NCBI GenBank assembly: GCA_964652155.1
Contig: CAZZBK010000013.1
Span: 1 to 64,000, forward strand
Length of the DNA: 64,000 bases
Direction of reading: 5' to 3'
DNA from: CAZZBK01 sp964652155
GTDB lineage: Bacteria; Planctomycetota; Planctomycetia; Pirellulales; PNKZ01
Positions within the stretch are counted from its first letter, which is position 1. Every line of letters starts with the position of its first letter. The notes under the pieces were generated by a model, which had not been told where the DNA came from, did not search any database, and worked only from the letters and a program-made list of their open reading frames with translations. The position numbers and the translations under genes are program-made. Below, piece by piece: positions 43,753 through 52,309 of the stretch.

Positions 43753-45141
43753 TCACGTCGACGGCTCGTCGCCGAGCGCCGAGCGGCGACGCAAGATGTG
43801 ATGGTAATGCTGCGCGAAGCGATGCGCCTCGTCGCGCACGTACTGCAACAGCCGCAGCGCGAACGAGTGCCGACTCAATCGCAAGGGCTCGCTTTGCTCG
43901 GGCAGAAAGATCTCCTCGTCGCGCTTGGCGAGCGAGATGACCGTTGGCGGCGTGATGTGCAGCGCGGCGAACGCGGCCAATCCGGACGAGAGCTGCCCCT
44001 TGCCGCCATCAATCAACAGGATGTCGGGGAACGCTTCGTTGTTGTGATCGAGCGATTGAAAGCGCCGCGCGACGACCTCATGAATGCTGGCGAAGTCGTT
44101 GACCCCTTGCACCTCGCGAATTTTGTAACGCTTGTAACCCGGCTTAAAGGGCAAGCCATCGATGAACTGCACGAGGCTGGCGACCGTTTCGCCGCCGCCG
44201 AGGTGCGCGATGTCGACCCCCTCGATGACGCGCGGCATTTTCTCAAGCTTGAGCACCTTGCGCAGGCCGGCCAGACCTTTTTTCGGATCCTGATAAAACA
44301 CCTCGGGCTGCGCGTGCTTGTCGAGTTCGCCTCGTTGGTCAAGGTTTTCGAGCATTTTAATCTCATCGCGCAGCCGGGCGGCGCGTTCGAATTGTTTATC
44401 GGCCGCGGCGGCTTTCATGTCCTCGCGCATCTCGTCGAGCAACTGTTTTTTGTGCCCTTCGAGGAACATGCGCAGCCGATGAATATCGCGGCGGTAATCT
44501 TCTTTGCTAATCCGCAGATTGCACGGCGCGGTGCACTGCTCGATGCTGGCGAGCAAGCAGGGTCGGAACCAGCGCCATTTGGCGTCCCCCTCCTCGATAT
44601 CGAGACTACAGGTGCGGAACTTGAAGATCCGCTGCAACACTTGCAGCGCGCCGCCGAGCGAGCCCGAGTTGGTGAACGGACCGTACAGTTTCGTGCCTCG
44701 CTCTTGAGGCTGCCGGGTGATTTCGACGCGCGGAAAATCTTCGCGCGTCGTGATCTCTAGATATGGAAAGGTTTTGCTGTCTTTGAGATCCTTGTTGTGC
44801 TTGGGCTGAATGTCCTTGATGAGCCGGGCTTCCATCAGCAGGGCATCGACCTCGCTGTCGGCGTCGAGGTAATCGATATCGCTGATCTCGCGGACCAACT
44901 CGGCCGTGCGTCGGTCTTCGGCGGCCGCCTTGAGAAAATAGCTCCCCGCGCGACTGCGGAGGTTGACCGCCTTGCCGACATAGATGACCAGCCCGGTCGC
45001 GTCCTTCATCAGATACACGCCCGGCGATTGAGGGAACTCGCGCACCTTGGCGGCGGCCTGACGGTAGCCTGGCGCGCGGTCGGCGAGCGGCGCAGGGTCG
45101 TTGGGGGGCGGAGTTTCATCGCTCGGCGGGTCATTGGTCAT
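43753..45141 (-). CDS. uvrC: UvrABC excinuclease subunit C, lacking the C-terminal HhH module
   Basis: The 462-residue UvrC makes both incisions in nucleotide excision repair. The GIY-YIG domain is residues 38-70 (GVYLMKDATGLVIYVGKA). The four cysteines C178, C195, C203 and C207 (RPCLLASIEQCTAPC) match the spacing of an iron-sulfur site reported for E. coli UvrC. The UVR motif is near 248-265. The RNase H-like domain has D310, D378 (LLIDGGKGQL) and H440. The E. coli protein is about 610 residues and ends in a tandem helix-hairpin-helix DNA-binding module; here the chain stops about 20 residues after H440, so that module is absent. The N terminus is a Pro/Asp-rich extension of about 25 residues. 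Confidence 0.95.
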   Translation of the reverse strand: MTNDPPSDETPPPNDPAPLADRAPGYRQAAAKVREFPQSPGVYLMKDATGLVIYVGKAVNLRSRAGSYFLKAAAEDRRTAELVREISDIDYLDADSEVDALLMEARLIKDIQPKHNKDLKDSKTFPYLEITTREDFPRVEITRQPQERGTKLYGPFTNSGSLGGALQVLQRIFKFRTCSLDIEEGDAKWRWFRPCLLASIEQCTAPCNLRISKEDYRRDIHRLRMFLEGHKKQLLDEMREDMKAAAADKQFERAARLRDEIKMLENLDQRGELDKHAQPEVFYQDPKKGLAGLRKVLKLEKMPRVIEGVDIAHLGGGETVASLVQFIDGLPFKPGYKRYKIREVQGVNDFASIHEVVARRFQSLDHNNEAFPDILLIDGGKGQLSSGLAAFAALHITPPTVISLAKRDEEIFLPEQSEPLRLSRHSFALRLLQYVRDEAHRFAQHYHHILRRRSALGDEPST

Positions 45142-45287
45142 GTGGACATTTTACGCCCAAGGTGGCGTCGCTGGCCAGTTCTCCTCCGAGCATGTGTGGC
45201 GATCGTCCCGTTCGCTCGATAAGATAGGGCACCTACGATCATCACCCACACAACCTTTTGTCGTCATCGCACAGGAGCTCGCGTCCC

Positions 45288-46127
45288 ATGTCGCTTACTC
45301 GCCGTTCGTTCGTCCAACTGGCTTCGGCCGCCTCGACTGCTTTGCTGTTGAACCGCGCTCAGAGCGCCTTCGCATGGGCCGACGCGGGCTATGCCGTCGG
45401 CATCCAAATGTACTCGTTGCGCGGTTACAAGGACGTCGACGTCGCCATTCAGCACGCCTACGACATCGGCTTCCGGCACCTGGAGTTCTACAGCGGCCAG
45501 TTCCCGCTCAACTCGACCCCCGATCAGATCAAGGCGTTCGTCAAGAAGATCGCCGACAAGGGGATGAAGATCACGGCGCACGGTGTCAACCGCTTCACGA
45601 AAGACCACGACGCCAATCGCAAGATTTTCGAGTTTGCCAAGCAGGCGGGCATTCGCAACCTGTCGGCCGACCCCGATCCGGACAGCTTCGAGAGCCTCGA
45701 CAAGCTGGTGGCCGAGTATGACGTGCGGATTGCGATTCACAATCACGGCCCCAAGCATCGTTACAACAAAGTGACCGACGTGCTCAACGCGGTGCGCGAT
45801 CATCACCCGCTGATCGGCGCGTGTGCCGATCTGGGACACTTCATCCGCTCGGGCGAGCCGCCGGTGGAAGTGGTGCGGTCGCTGGGCAAGCGGCTGTTCG
45901 GCATTCACTTGAAAGACTTTGCCGAGCAGGCAGACAAGACCAAGGGGGTGATTCTGGGCAAGGGGCACCTGAACGTCGAGCAGGTGTTCGTGGCCCTGAA
46001 GCAAGTCAACTTCCCGACCGACGGCGCGATCTCGCTCGAATACGAAGAGAACCCCGCCGATCCATTGGCCGACATTCGTGAGTGCTTTGCGGTGGCACAA
46101 GCCGCGGCGAAGAAGGCTTGGGGCTAA
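45288..46127 (+). CDS. Sugar phosphate isomerase/epimerase-like protein, Tat-exported
   Basis: The 279-residue TIM-barrel xylose-isomerase-like (AP endonuclease 2) protein has a Tat signal (LTRRSFVQLASA). GFRHLEFYSG, ITAHGVNRFTK, IHNHGPKHRY, CADLGHFIRSG, GIHLKDFA and ISLEYEENP carry the histidine and acidic ligands for a divalent metal. Export and barrel type are typical of planctomycete proteins acting on 3-keto or other oxidised sugars outside the cytoplasm. ATG 45288 (AGGAG upstream) is chosen over the longer frame at 45258. It follows uvrC divergently; its 3' end faces the Flp pilin gene across a cloverleaf repeat. Confidence 0.9.
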   Translation: MSLTRRSFVQLASAASTALLLNRAQSAFAWADAGYAVGIQMYSLRGYKDVDVAIQHAYDIGFRHLEFYSGQFPLNSTPDQIKAFVKKIADKGMKITAHGVNRFTKDHDANRKIFEFAKQAGIRNLSADPDPDSFESLDKLVAEYDVRIAIHNHGPKHRYNKVTDVLNAVRDHHPLIGACADLGHFIRSGEPPVEVVRSLGKRLFGIHLKDFAEQADKTKGVILGKGHLNVEQVFVALKQVNFPTDGAISLEYEENPADPLADIRECFAVAQAAAKKAWG

Positions 46128-46137
46128 TGTCATCTGC

Positions 46138-46189
46138 CCCAAGCCGATGGCTTTGCCGTCGGTCGATCGGCGACGAGTCGCCGGCTTGG
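46138..46189. repeat. Cloverleaf repeat, CCCAAGCC family, copy 3 (inverted)
   Basis: The element has outer arms CCAAGCC/GGCTTGG, with an inner GATGGC-TTT-GCCGTC stem (one G-T wobble) and GGCGAC-GA-GTCGCC. In reverse orientation it aligns with copies 1 and 2 with base-paired changes. Between the sugar isomerase and the Flp pilin genes, which converge. Confidence 0.8.
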
Positions 46190-46199
46190 TGAGAGGACG

Positions 46200-46391
46200 T
46201 TACGAGCCGCCGTCGAAACCGTGGTTCTGCAGTTGCGTGTCGACATTACCCCACATGCCTCCCGAGCGACCACCGACGGCGCTAACCGCCACGATGATCG
46301 ACATCAGGATCATGGCCAGCATGACCGCGTATTCGACGGCCGTGGTACCTTCGTCGTTTTGCCACAGTCGCAGGCAGAATGGTCGAAGCAT
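46200..46391 (-). CDS. Flp/Fap-type prepilin
   Basis: The 63-residue type IVb (Flp) prepilin has a short basic leader, then the prepilin peptidase site G15-TTAV-E20-Y21 and a hydrophobic helix (AVMLAMILMSIIVAVSAVG). The hydrophilic C-terminal tail ends HGFDGGS. After cleavage the subunit would be about 48 residues. Flp subunits polymerise into Tad pili; the secretin cluster at 24.6-28.8 kb probably belongs to the same system. It stands alone, oriented away from the aminopeptidase gene. Its own upstream region (46392-46529) has an AT-rich TTTTATATC stretch but no clear promoter. Confidence 0.9.
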   Translation of the reverse strand: MLRPFCLRLWQNDEGTTAVEYAVMLAMILMSIIVAVSAVGGRSGGMWGNVDTQLQNHGFDGGS

Positions 46392-46529
46392 GGTGGAGAC
46401 CGTGCGTAAAGGAAAGACTCAAGCCGTTTCGGAAACGATATAAAACTCTAGTACGCAGAGCGGGGCGCGGCAAACAAGCATCTTGGGTGGTAATAGCAGT
46501 AGCGATTATTCCTACGAAAAGGATTTCTC

Positions 46530-47654
46530 ATGCGTGATTCACGGATCGAAAAGCTCGCCGACGTCTTGGTGAATTACTCGACCCGAGTGAAAAAGGGGGA
46601 CGTGGTCCGGTTGACCGGCGCGCTCGTCGGGCGGCCGCTGATCGTGGCTCTGTATCGCGCCGTGCTGCGGGCTGGCGGACAACCCATCGTCGTCATGGGC
46701 CCCGAGGAATGCCACGAGATCAAGCTCACCGAAGGGAGCGAGGAGCAATTGCGATTCGAGGACCCCTTGCAGCAATACATCATCGAGACCGTCGACGTCA
46801 CGATCAGCTACTGGGGCGACGAGAACACCAAGGCGCTGTCGCGCGTCGATCCCAAGAAGCAAGCGCTCGTGAGCCAGGCCCGCAAAAAATACATGGCGAC
46901 GTTCATGAAGCGGTTCGGCGAAGGAAAGCTCCGCTGGGTCGGCACGCAGTTCCCCACCAACGCCGCCGCGCAAGACGCCGAGATGTCGCTCGCGGCCTAC
47001 GAGAACTTTGTGTTCTCGGCGGGGCTGCTCGATCAGAGTGACCCCGCCCGGGCGTGGCAGGAAATCAGCGTCCGGCAACAGCGGATGGTCGATTTCCTCA
47101 ACACGAAACGGGAGCTGCGGTTCGTCACTCCGCAAGGGACCGACATCCGCTTCGGGATCGAGGGGCGCAAGTGGATCAACTGCGACGGGCACGAAAACTT
47201 CCCGGACGGCGAGGTCTTCACCGGACCGATCGAGACCGCGACCCAGGGGGTGGTGAACTACAGTTTCCCGGCCGTGCATGGTGGCCGTGAGGTGCATGGC
47301 ATCCGGCTCGAGTTCAAAGACGGCAAGGTCGTCAACGCCTCGGCCAGCAAGGGGGAAGATTTTTTGTTCGCCATGCTCGATCAGGACGCCGGTGCCCGCA
47401 CGCTGGGCGAAGTGGCCATGGGCACCAACTACGCGATTCAACAGTACTCGAAGAACACGCTGTTCGACGAGAAGATCGGCGGCACGTTCCACGCCGCGCT
47501 CGGGGCCGCGTATCCCGAGAGCGGCGGCAAGAACGAGTCGGGCCTGCACTGGGACATGGTCTGCGACCTGCGCCAGGGGGGCCAGATTTACGTCGACGGA
47601 CAGTTGATCAGCGAGAACGGCCGCTTCGTGTTCGACGACTGGCCCAAGCCGTAG
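46530..47654 (+). CDS. M29-family aminopeptidase
   Basis: The 374-residue metallo-aminopeptidase of family M29 (aminopeptidase T/S type) releases N-terminal amino acids in the cytoplasm. The two-metal site is represented by NFPDGEVFTGP (Glu), SKGEDFL (Glu), IGGTFHAALGAAYPESGG (His, Glu) and HWDMVCDLRQGG (His, Asp, Asp). An AAGGA site 7 bases upstream supports ATG 46530. It is the only gene between the pilin and the sulfatase, and no operon partner is visible. Substrate range is not predictable. Confidence 0.92.
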   Translation: MRDSRIEKLADVLVNYSTRVKKGDVVRLTGALVGRPLIVALYRAVLRAGGQPIVVMGPEECHEIKLTEGSEEQLRFEDPLQQYIIETVDVTISYWGDENTKALSRVDPKKQALVSQARKKYMATFMKRFGEGKLRWVGTQFPTNAAAQDAEMSLAAYENFVFSAGLLDQSDPARAWQEISVRQQRMVDFLNTKRELRFVTPQGTDIRFGIEGRKWINCDGHENFPDGEVFTGPIETATQGVVNYSFPAVHGGREVHGIRLEFKDGKVVNASASKGEDFLFAMLDQDAGARTLGEVAMGTNYAIQQYSKNTLFDEKIGGTFHAALGAAYPESGGKNESGLHWDMVCDLRQGGQIYVDGQLISENGRFVFDDWPKP

Positions 47655-47676
47655 GCGGTTCATCCGTTGCGTACGA

Positions 47677-47826
47677 CCTTCTCCCTCCGGGAGAAGGTGG
47701 CCGGAGGCCGGATGAGGGCAGGTTGCCCTGTCACGAACTCATTCAACTTGCTTCCTGGTGCGCACCGAGAGAACCCGACGCCTACCAAGGCCACGCCGCA
47801 AATGCCCCTCTCCCGGAAGGAGAGGG
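47677..47826. repeat. Two hairpins of the CCCTCTCCC repeat family
   Basis: CCTTCTCCC-TCC-GGGAGAAGG (47677-47697) is followed by TGGCCGGAGGCCGGATGAGGG (one base longer than shown in parts: TGGCCGGAGG and CCGGATGAGGG). CCCTCTCC-CGGAA-GGAGAGGG-TTTT (47806-47830) has a short T-tract. They sit between convergent genes, so the second could act as a terminator for the plus-strand gene. Confidence 0.75.
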
Positions 47827-47832
47827 TTTTAC

Positions 47833-49200
47833 TTATGCCTTGGCCTTAGCCTTCGCTTTCCCCTTGGCCTTGCCCTTGGGGGTAAACGGCGCGTCAACCG
47901 CGATCGGCGCAGCCTGCTCTTTATTCCAAGCGTCATACAAGGCTTGCAATTGCTTGACCTTCTCCGGTTCGGCCGAGGCCAGGTCTTTCGACTCGCTCAG
48001 GTCCTGCGCCAAGTTATACAACTCGGGCTGACCGCTGCCGCCGCGGGCCACCACCAGCTTCCAGTCTTCATGGCGCACGGCCCATTGGTTGCCGAACCGC
48101 CAATACAAGGTCGCATGCGGTCGCGCGGTGGCTGGCTTCGTGAGATGCGGCAGCAAGTCGACGCCGTCCAGCTTCCAACTTGCTTCGACGTGTCCGCCGG
48201 CCGCCGTGACCACCGTGGGCAACACGTCCAAATTCAGCACCGGAGCCGCGAAGGTTTGGCCCCCGGGCAGCTTGCCGGTCCACTGCATGATAAAAGGGAC
48301 GCGCGGGCCCCCTTCATACGTCGTCGCTTTGAACCCACGCAGGGCGCCGTTCTGCGAGGTGGTGCTCAGCGTCGGGCCACCATTGTCGGCGATGTAGAAC
48401 ACGATCGTGTTGTCGAGCTGCCCCATCGCGCGGACCTTGGCGAGCACTTGCCCCACCGCGTCGTCCATGCTCGAGAGCATCGCGGCAAAGATGCGACGGT
48501 TCTCGTCGGTGATGTCCTTGAACCGGTCCAGGTACTTTTGCGGAGCCTGTAGCGGCGCGTGCTGGGCATTGAACGGCAAGTACAAGAACCACGGCTTGTC
48601 ACCACGTTTGCCCAGCCAGTCGACCGCCCGCTCGGCATACTTGTCGGTCGTGTAAAAGTCCTGGTCCTTCACTTCCTGAACGTCGTTCGACACGCGCGAG
48701 TCCATGAAGTTGGTCGGATGATAAAACGGCGTGTTGGCCAGCGTGCCGTAAAACTCATCGAACCCGCGCTTCAAGGGTCGATACGGGGGCTGGTCCCCCA
48801 GGTGCCATTTGCCGATGCCGATCGTGTCGTAGCCGAGCGTCTTGAGCCGATTGGCCAGCGTGGTCTCTTGGAGCGATAGCCCGCTGTGCCGCGCGGCGGC
48901 GTTGAACTCGTGTCCAAATCGGGTCGGATAGCGGCCGGTCATGAGCCCGGCCCGCGAGGGACTGCAATACGTCGCGGCGACGTAGCCTTGCGTAAAACGC
49001 ACCCCCGCCGCGGCGATCGAATCGATGTTGGGTGTCGGGATCTGCTTGTTGCCCTGGCAGCCCAACTCACCCCAGCCCAGGTCATCGGCATAAAAGATGA
49101 TCACATTCGGCTTGGCGGCCTGAACGTGTGAAACACCTCCCAAGATGACAAAAGCCAGAGCCAGACCGACACACCCCACGAGCCTGCGATGCGAACGCAT
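47833..49200 (-). CDS. Exported sulfatase, arylsulfatase A type
   Basis: The 455-residue type I sulfatase has a signal peptide (GCVGLALAFVILGGVSHVQA). The metal-binding YADDLGWGELG, formylglycine cysteine C79 in CSPSRAGLMTGRYPTR and IGKWHLGDQPPY are intact, as are ADNGGP and the catalytic residues around. It would desulfate a glycan or aryl sulfate in the periplasm. The C terminus is a Lys/Ala/Gly repeat (TPKGKAKGKAKAKAKA), like the tail of the first sulfatase. It faces the aminopeptidase gene; recQ is divergent from it. Confidence 0.95.
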   Translation of the reverse strand: MRSHRRLVGCVGLALAFVILGGVSHVQAAKPNVIIFYADDLGWGELGCQGNKQIPTPNIDSIAAAGVRFTQGYVAATYCSPSRAGLMTGRYPTRFGHEFNAAARHSGLSLQETTLANRLKTLGYDTIGIGKWHLGDQPPYRPLKRGFDEFYGTLANTPFYHPTNFMDSRVSNDVQEVKDQDFYTTDKYAERAVDWLGKRGDKPWFLYLPFNAQHAPLQAPQKYLDRFKDITDENRRIFAAMLSSMDDAVGQVLAKVRAMGQLDNTIVFYIADNGGPTLSTTSQNGALRGFKATTYEGGPRVPFIMQWTGKLPGGQTFAAPVLNLDVLPTVVTAAGGHVEASWKLDGVDLLPHLTKPATARPHATLYWRFGNQWAVRHEDWKLVVARGGSGQPELYNLAQDLSESKDLASAEPEKVKQLQALYDAWNKEQAAPIAVDAPFTPKGKAKGKAKAKAKA

Positions 49201-49471
49201 AGAGAGTCGCCTTGTTCACGAGTGCACGTTATGAGAAGAGATCCGACCCCGATGAAGACGTTCGACGTGTGGAAATTATTTTCTCGCGGTCGAGAAACCA
49301 AGCAGAACGGCCGGAAATGAACGCGAATGAACGAAAATCTTTCACGAGCAGAGCTGCTGCGCGAGGCGTTTATCTTCGCGTTGATTTCCGTTCATTTCCG
49401 GCCATTACGCCCCCGCCACTCCTCCACTCCCCGGCCCTTCCGCTCCTCAGCCACACGTCCGCGCGGCCGCT
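49201..49471. other. Intergenic region between sulfatase and recQ
   Basis: No gene is recognised. The inverted repeat at 49309-49403 and C-rich stretches fill it; the recQ promoter follows. Confidence 0.5.
49309..49403. repeat. Inverted repeat with 15-bp arms
   Basis: GGCCGGAAATGAACG (49309-49323) and its exact reverse complement (49389-49403) bracket a 65-base centre, which extends the pairing imperfectly (GCGAATGAACGAAAAT against CGCGTTGATTTCCG). It resembles non-coding repeats dispersed in many genomes. Confidence 0.75.
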
Positions 49472-49499
49472 TTGCTCGCCTCCGCGCCGCCTCTATAAT
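49472..49499 (+). promoter_or_regulatory. Putative recQ promoter
   Basis: TTGCTC (49472-49477), 16-base spacer, TATAAT (49494-49499): a consensus -10. Transcription would start near 49506, 40 bases before ATG 49546, which supports that start over the longer in-frame one at 49327. Confidence 0.55.
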
Positions 49500-49545
49500 G
49501 CAGCGACCTCGATCAGACCGCGAAACCTTGCTGCCCCAACCGCTT

Positions 49546-52179
49546 ATGTCGTCCACCACGCATCTCGAGCCCGAATCGCTGCTGTCGCGTTTCCGGCTCG
49601 AGGGCTTTCGACCCGGTCAGCTCGATGTAATCGCGACCGTGCTCAGCGGCGAAGACTGTCTGTGCGTGATGCCCACCGGCGGGGGCAAAAGCCTGTGCTA
49701 TCAATTGCCCGCGTTGGCTCTGGGGGGGACCACGCTCGTCGTCTCGCCGCTGATTGCCCTAATGAAAGATCAGGTCGACCAGCTCGAGTCGCTGGGCATT
49801 CGCGCCACGCTGATCAACAGCACCCTCTCCCCCGCCGAGCAATACGCCCGGCTCGATGCCATGCGCGATGGGGCGTATGAGCTGGTCTATGTCGTCCCCG
49901 AACGGTTCCGCTCCAATCGGTTCCTCGAGGCCCTGAAGAGCGTCGATCTGAAACGGCTCGCCATCGACGAGGCGCATTGCATCAGCGAATGGGGACACGA
50001 CTTCCGGCACGATTACGCCCGGCTCGGCCAATTCCGCCAAAAGATCGGCAACCCGCCGACGATCGCCCTCACCGCGACCGCCACAGCCGACGTCCGCGCC
50101 GACATCATCGCACAATTGCAGTTGAAAGAGCCGCGCGTCTACATCACGGGTTTCTCGCGTCCCAACCTGCATTACGCCGTCACGAACCCTGGCTCCGATC
50201 GACGCAAAGACGACGAACTGGTCGAGTTCCTCGCCGCGACCCCCGGCTCGGGCATCGTTTACGCCTCGACCCGCAAACGCTGCGAGGAGGTGGGAGACAT
50301 GATCAACGCCCGCGCCAAGCGGAAGGCCTGCGTGTATCACGCCGGCATGACGAACGAGGACCGGCACAAAGCCCAAGACGAGTTCATGCTGGGCAAGAGT
50401 GAAATCGTCGTCGCCACCACCGCCTTCGGCATGGGCATCGACAAGCGCGACGTCCGCTTCGTCGTGCACTACAACTTGCCCGGCACGATCGAAGGCTACT
50501 ATCAGGAAGCGGGCCGCGCCGGTCGCGATGGCCAACCGTCTCACTGCCTGATGCTGTTCAGCCAGGGGGATCGCCGCATCCAGGAGTTCTTCATCGAGAG
50601 CTCGTACCCGGCCCGCGAGGTGGTCGAGCGCGTCTGCGATTTTCTCCGCTCCCAGCCGGTCGATCCCATCGAGATGACCCAACAAGAGCTGAAAGAGGAA
50701 CTGGGTCTGCAAATGAGCGCCGAGGGGGTCGGCACCTGCGAGCAACTGCTTGAGAAGGCCGGTGTCGTTGAACGACTCGAACCGCGCGAGAACATGGCGA
50801 TCGTGCGGCTCAATAGTGATCTACCCGCGCTCGTCGATCTGCTCCCCAAGGCCGCCAAGACCCAGCGCCGCGTGCTGCAAGCCTTGGAGCGGATCGTCGG
50901 CCCGCGCCGCTTCGAGACCGTCTACTTCAACCATCGCGACCTGCTCGCCGAACTGGAACTGGAAGCCACGCAGTGGAACCGCGCCATGCGCGAGGTGCTC
51001 GCCCTCAAGGTGGTCGACTACGTGCCCCCCTTCCGCGGCCGGGCCATTCATGTGCTCGACCGCGACACCCCCTTCGACCAACTCGACATCGATTGGCAAA
51101 AGCTCGATCAACGCAAACAGGCCGAGTACGACAAGCTGCAACGGGTCATCGATTTTGCCCAGGGCAACCGCTGCCGCGAGCAATACATTCTCGAATACTT
51201 TGGCCAAAGCGGCGAGCTTGTGCCGTGTGGTCGTTGCGACAATTGCCACAAGCGCAGCGGCCGCAGTCGCGTGACCGCCACAGCGACCGTCACCGACACC
51301 GCTCCGCAACAACTCGACGCCGCGGTCCGCATGGCGCTCAGTGGAGTTGCCCGCAGTCGCGCGCGGTTCGGCAAGGTGCTCGTCGCGCAGATGCTGTGCG
51401 GCTCGAAGTCGGCCAAGCTGGTGAAGTTCGGCCTGCAACGGCTCAGCACCTACGGACTGTTCGAGCATTTTAAGCAGGACGATGTGGTCGAGTTGCTCAA
51501 CGCCCTGATCGCGATCGGCTACTTGGAACAGGTCGACATGCAATCGGATCGACCCAAGCTGCAACTGACCGACGCCGGGACGGACGTGATGACCGGCCGC
51601 GCGGCGATCGTGCCGTTGCGTCTCGACGCCGAGCTGATCCACCGCTTCCGCAAGTTGCGCATGCCCGAGCAGCCACACGACCCGCCGCCGAAACCGGCCC
51701 CCGCGCCCGTGGTTGCCCCGCGTGAGGTCACGCCCCCTGCACCCTCTCCCTTAGCCCCCGTCGATAGCGACGCTTCGTCGCATACGCCGGGGGTGATCGC
51801 GAGCGAGCCGACTCCACTCGCCTCGCCTCAATCCACCCCCACTCCAGTCTCCGATCTCCAGTCTCCAGTCGTCCAGCCGACGCACTACTGGACCTGGCGG
51901 CTGCTCTCCGCCGACTTCACCGTCGAGCAGTGCATGGCCATCCGCGGCATGGAACGCGAGGTGATCCTCGATCACGCCCTGCGGGCGATCGACAACCAGT
52001 GGCCGGTCGAGGCGCGATGGTTCCTCTCCGCGCGGCAGATCGAGCAGCTCGAATCGCTCATCGGCCCCGGCGAGCCGCAACGCATTCGGCCCTTGCTGGC
52101 GCAGTTGCCCAGCGATCTGCGTTACGAAGACGTTCAGCTCTTTCTCAAATGCCGCCGCTCGCAAGCCGCGGCGAACTGA
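49546..52179 (+). CDS. recQ: ATP-dependent DNA helicase RecQ
   Basis: The 877-residue RecQ-family 3'-5' helicase works in recombination and replication-fork repair. Motif 0/I FRPGQLDVI and PTGGGKS (residues 43-49), DEAH in LAIDEAHCISEWGHDFR, and motif VI YYQEAGRAGRDG are intact. The zinc-binding CREQYILEYFG...CGRCDNC segment follows, then the RQC winged-helix region. After a Pro/Ala-rich linker of about 90 residues (PPPKPAPAPVV) comes an HTH_40-like domain (FTVEQCMAIRGMEREVILDH) rather than a canonical HRDC domain. The linker contains low-complexity repeats such as LQSPVVQ and QSTPTPVS. No ribosome-binding site precedes ATG 49546, but the promoter position favours it. Confidence 0.95.
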   Translation: MSSTTHLEPESLLSRFRLEGFRPGQLDVIATVLSGEDCLCVMPTGGGKSLCYQLPALALGGTTLVVSPLIALMKDQVDQLESLGIRATLINSTLSPAEQYARLDAMRDGAYELVYVVPERFRSNRFLEALKSVDLKRLAIDEAHCISEWGHDFRHDYARLGQFRQKIGNPPTIALTATATADVRADIIAQLQLKEPRVYITGFSRPNLHYAVTNPGSDRRKDDELVEFLAATPGSGIVYASTRKRCEEVGDMINARAKRKACVYHAGMTNEDRHKAQDEFMLGKSEIVVATTAFGMGIDKRDVRFVVHYNLPGTIEGYYQEAGRAGRDGQPSHCLMLFSQGDRRIQEFFIESSYPAREVVERVCDFLRSQPVDPIEMTQQELKEELGLQMSAEGVGTCEQLLEKAGVVERLEPRENMAIVRLNSDLPALVDLLPKAAKTQRRVLQALERIVGPRRFETVYFNHRDLLAELELEATQWNRAMREVLALKVVDYVPPFRGRAIHVLDRDTPFDQLDIDWQKLDQRKQAEYDKLQRVIDFAQGNRCREQYILEYFGQSGELVPCGRCDNCHKRSGRSRVTATATVTDTAPQQLDAAVRMALSGVARSRARFGKVLVAQMLCGSKSAKLVKFGLQRLSTYGLFEHFKQDDVVELLNALIAIGYLEQVDMQSDRPKLQLTDAGTDVMTGRAAIVPLRLDAELIHRFRKLRMPEQPHDPPPKPAPAPVVAPREVTPPAPSPLAPVDSDASSHTPGVIASEPTPLASPQSTPTPVSDLQSPVVQPTHYWTWRLLSADFTVEQCMAIRGMEREVILDHALRAIDNQWPVEARWFLSARQIEQLESLIGPGEPQRIRPLLAQLPSDLRYEDVQLFLKCRRSQAAAN

Positions 52180-52309
52180 TGCCAGTAATTCATGGTGCTT
52201 GGCGCTGTTCGATAGACACCGGCCGCGCGACGTGAAATAATCAAGCGTCCAGCGATTCGCTCGGCGCACTCGACCGTGCCGAGTCCCCCTTTGAGGAGTT
52301 GCCGCCATC

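Noticed and set aside
49327..49545. N-terminal extension of recQ to 49327
   Set aside because: It lies over the inverted repeat and the consensus promoter, and is low-complexity.
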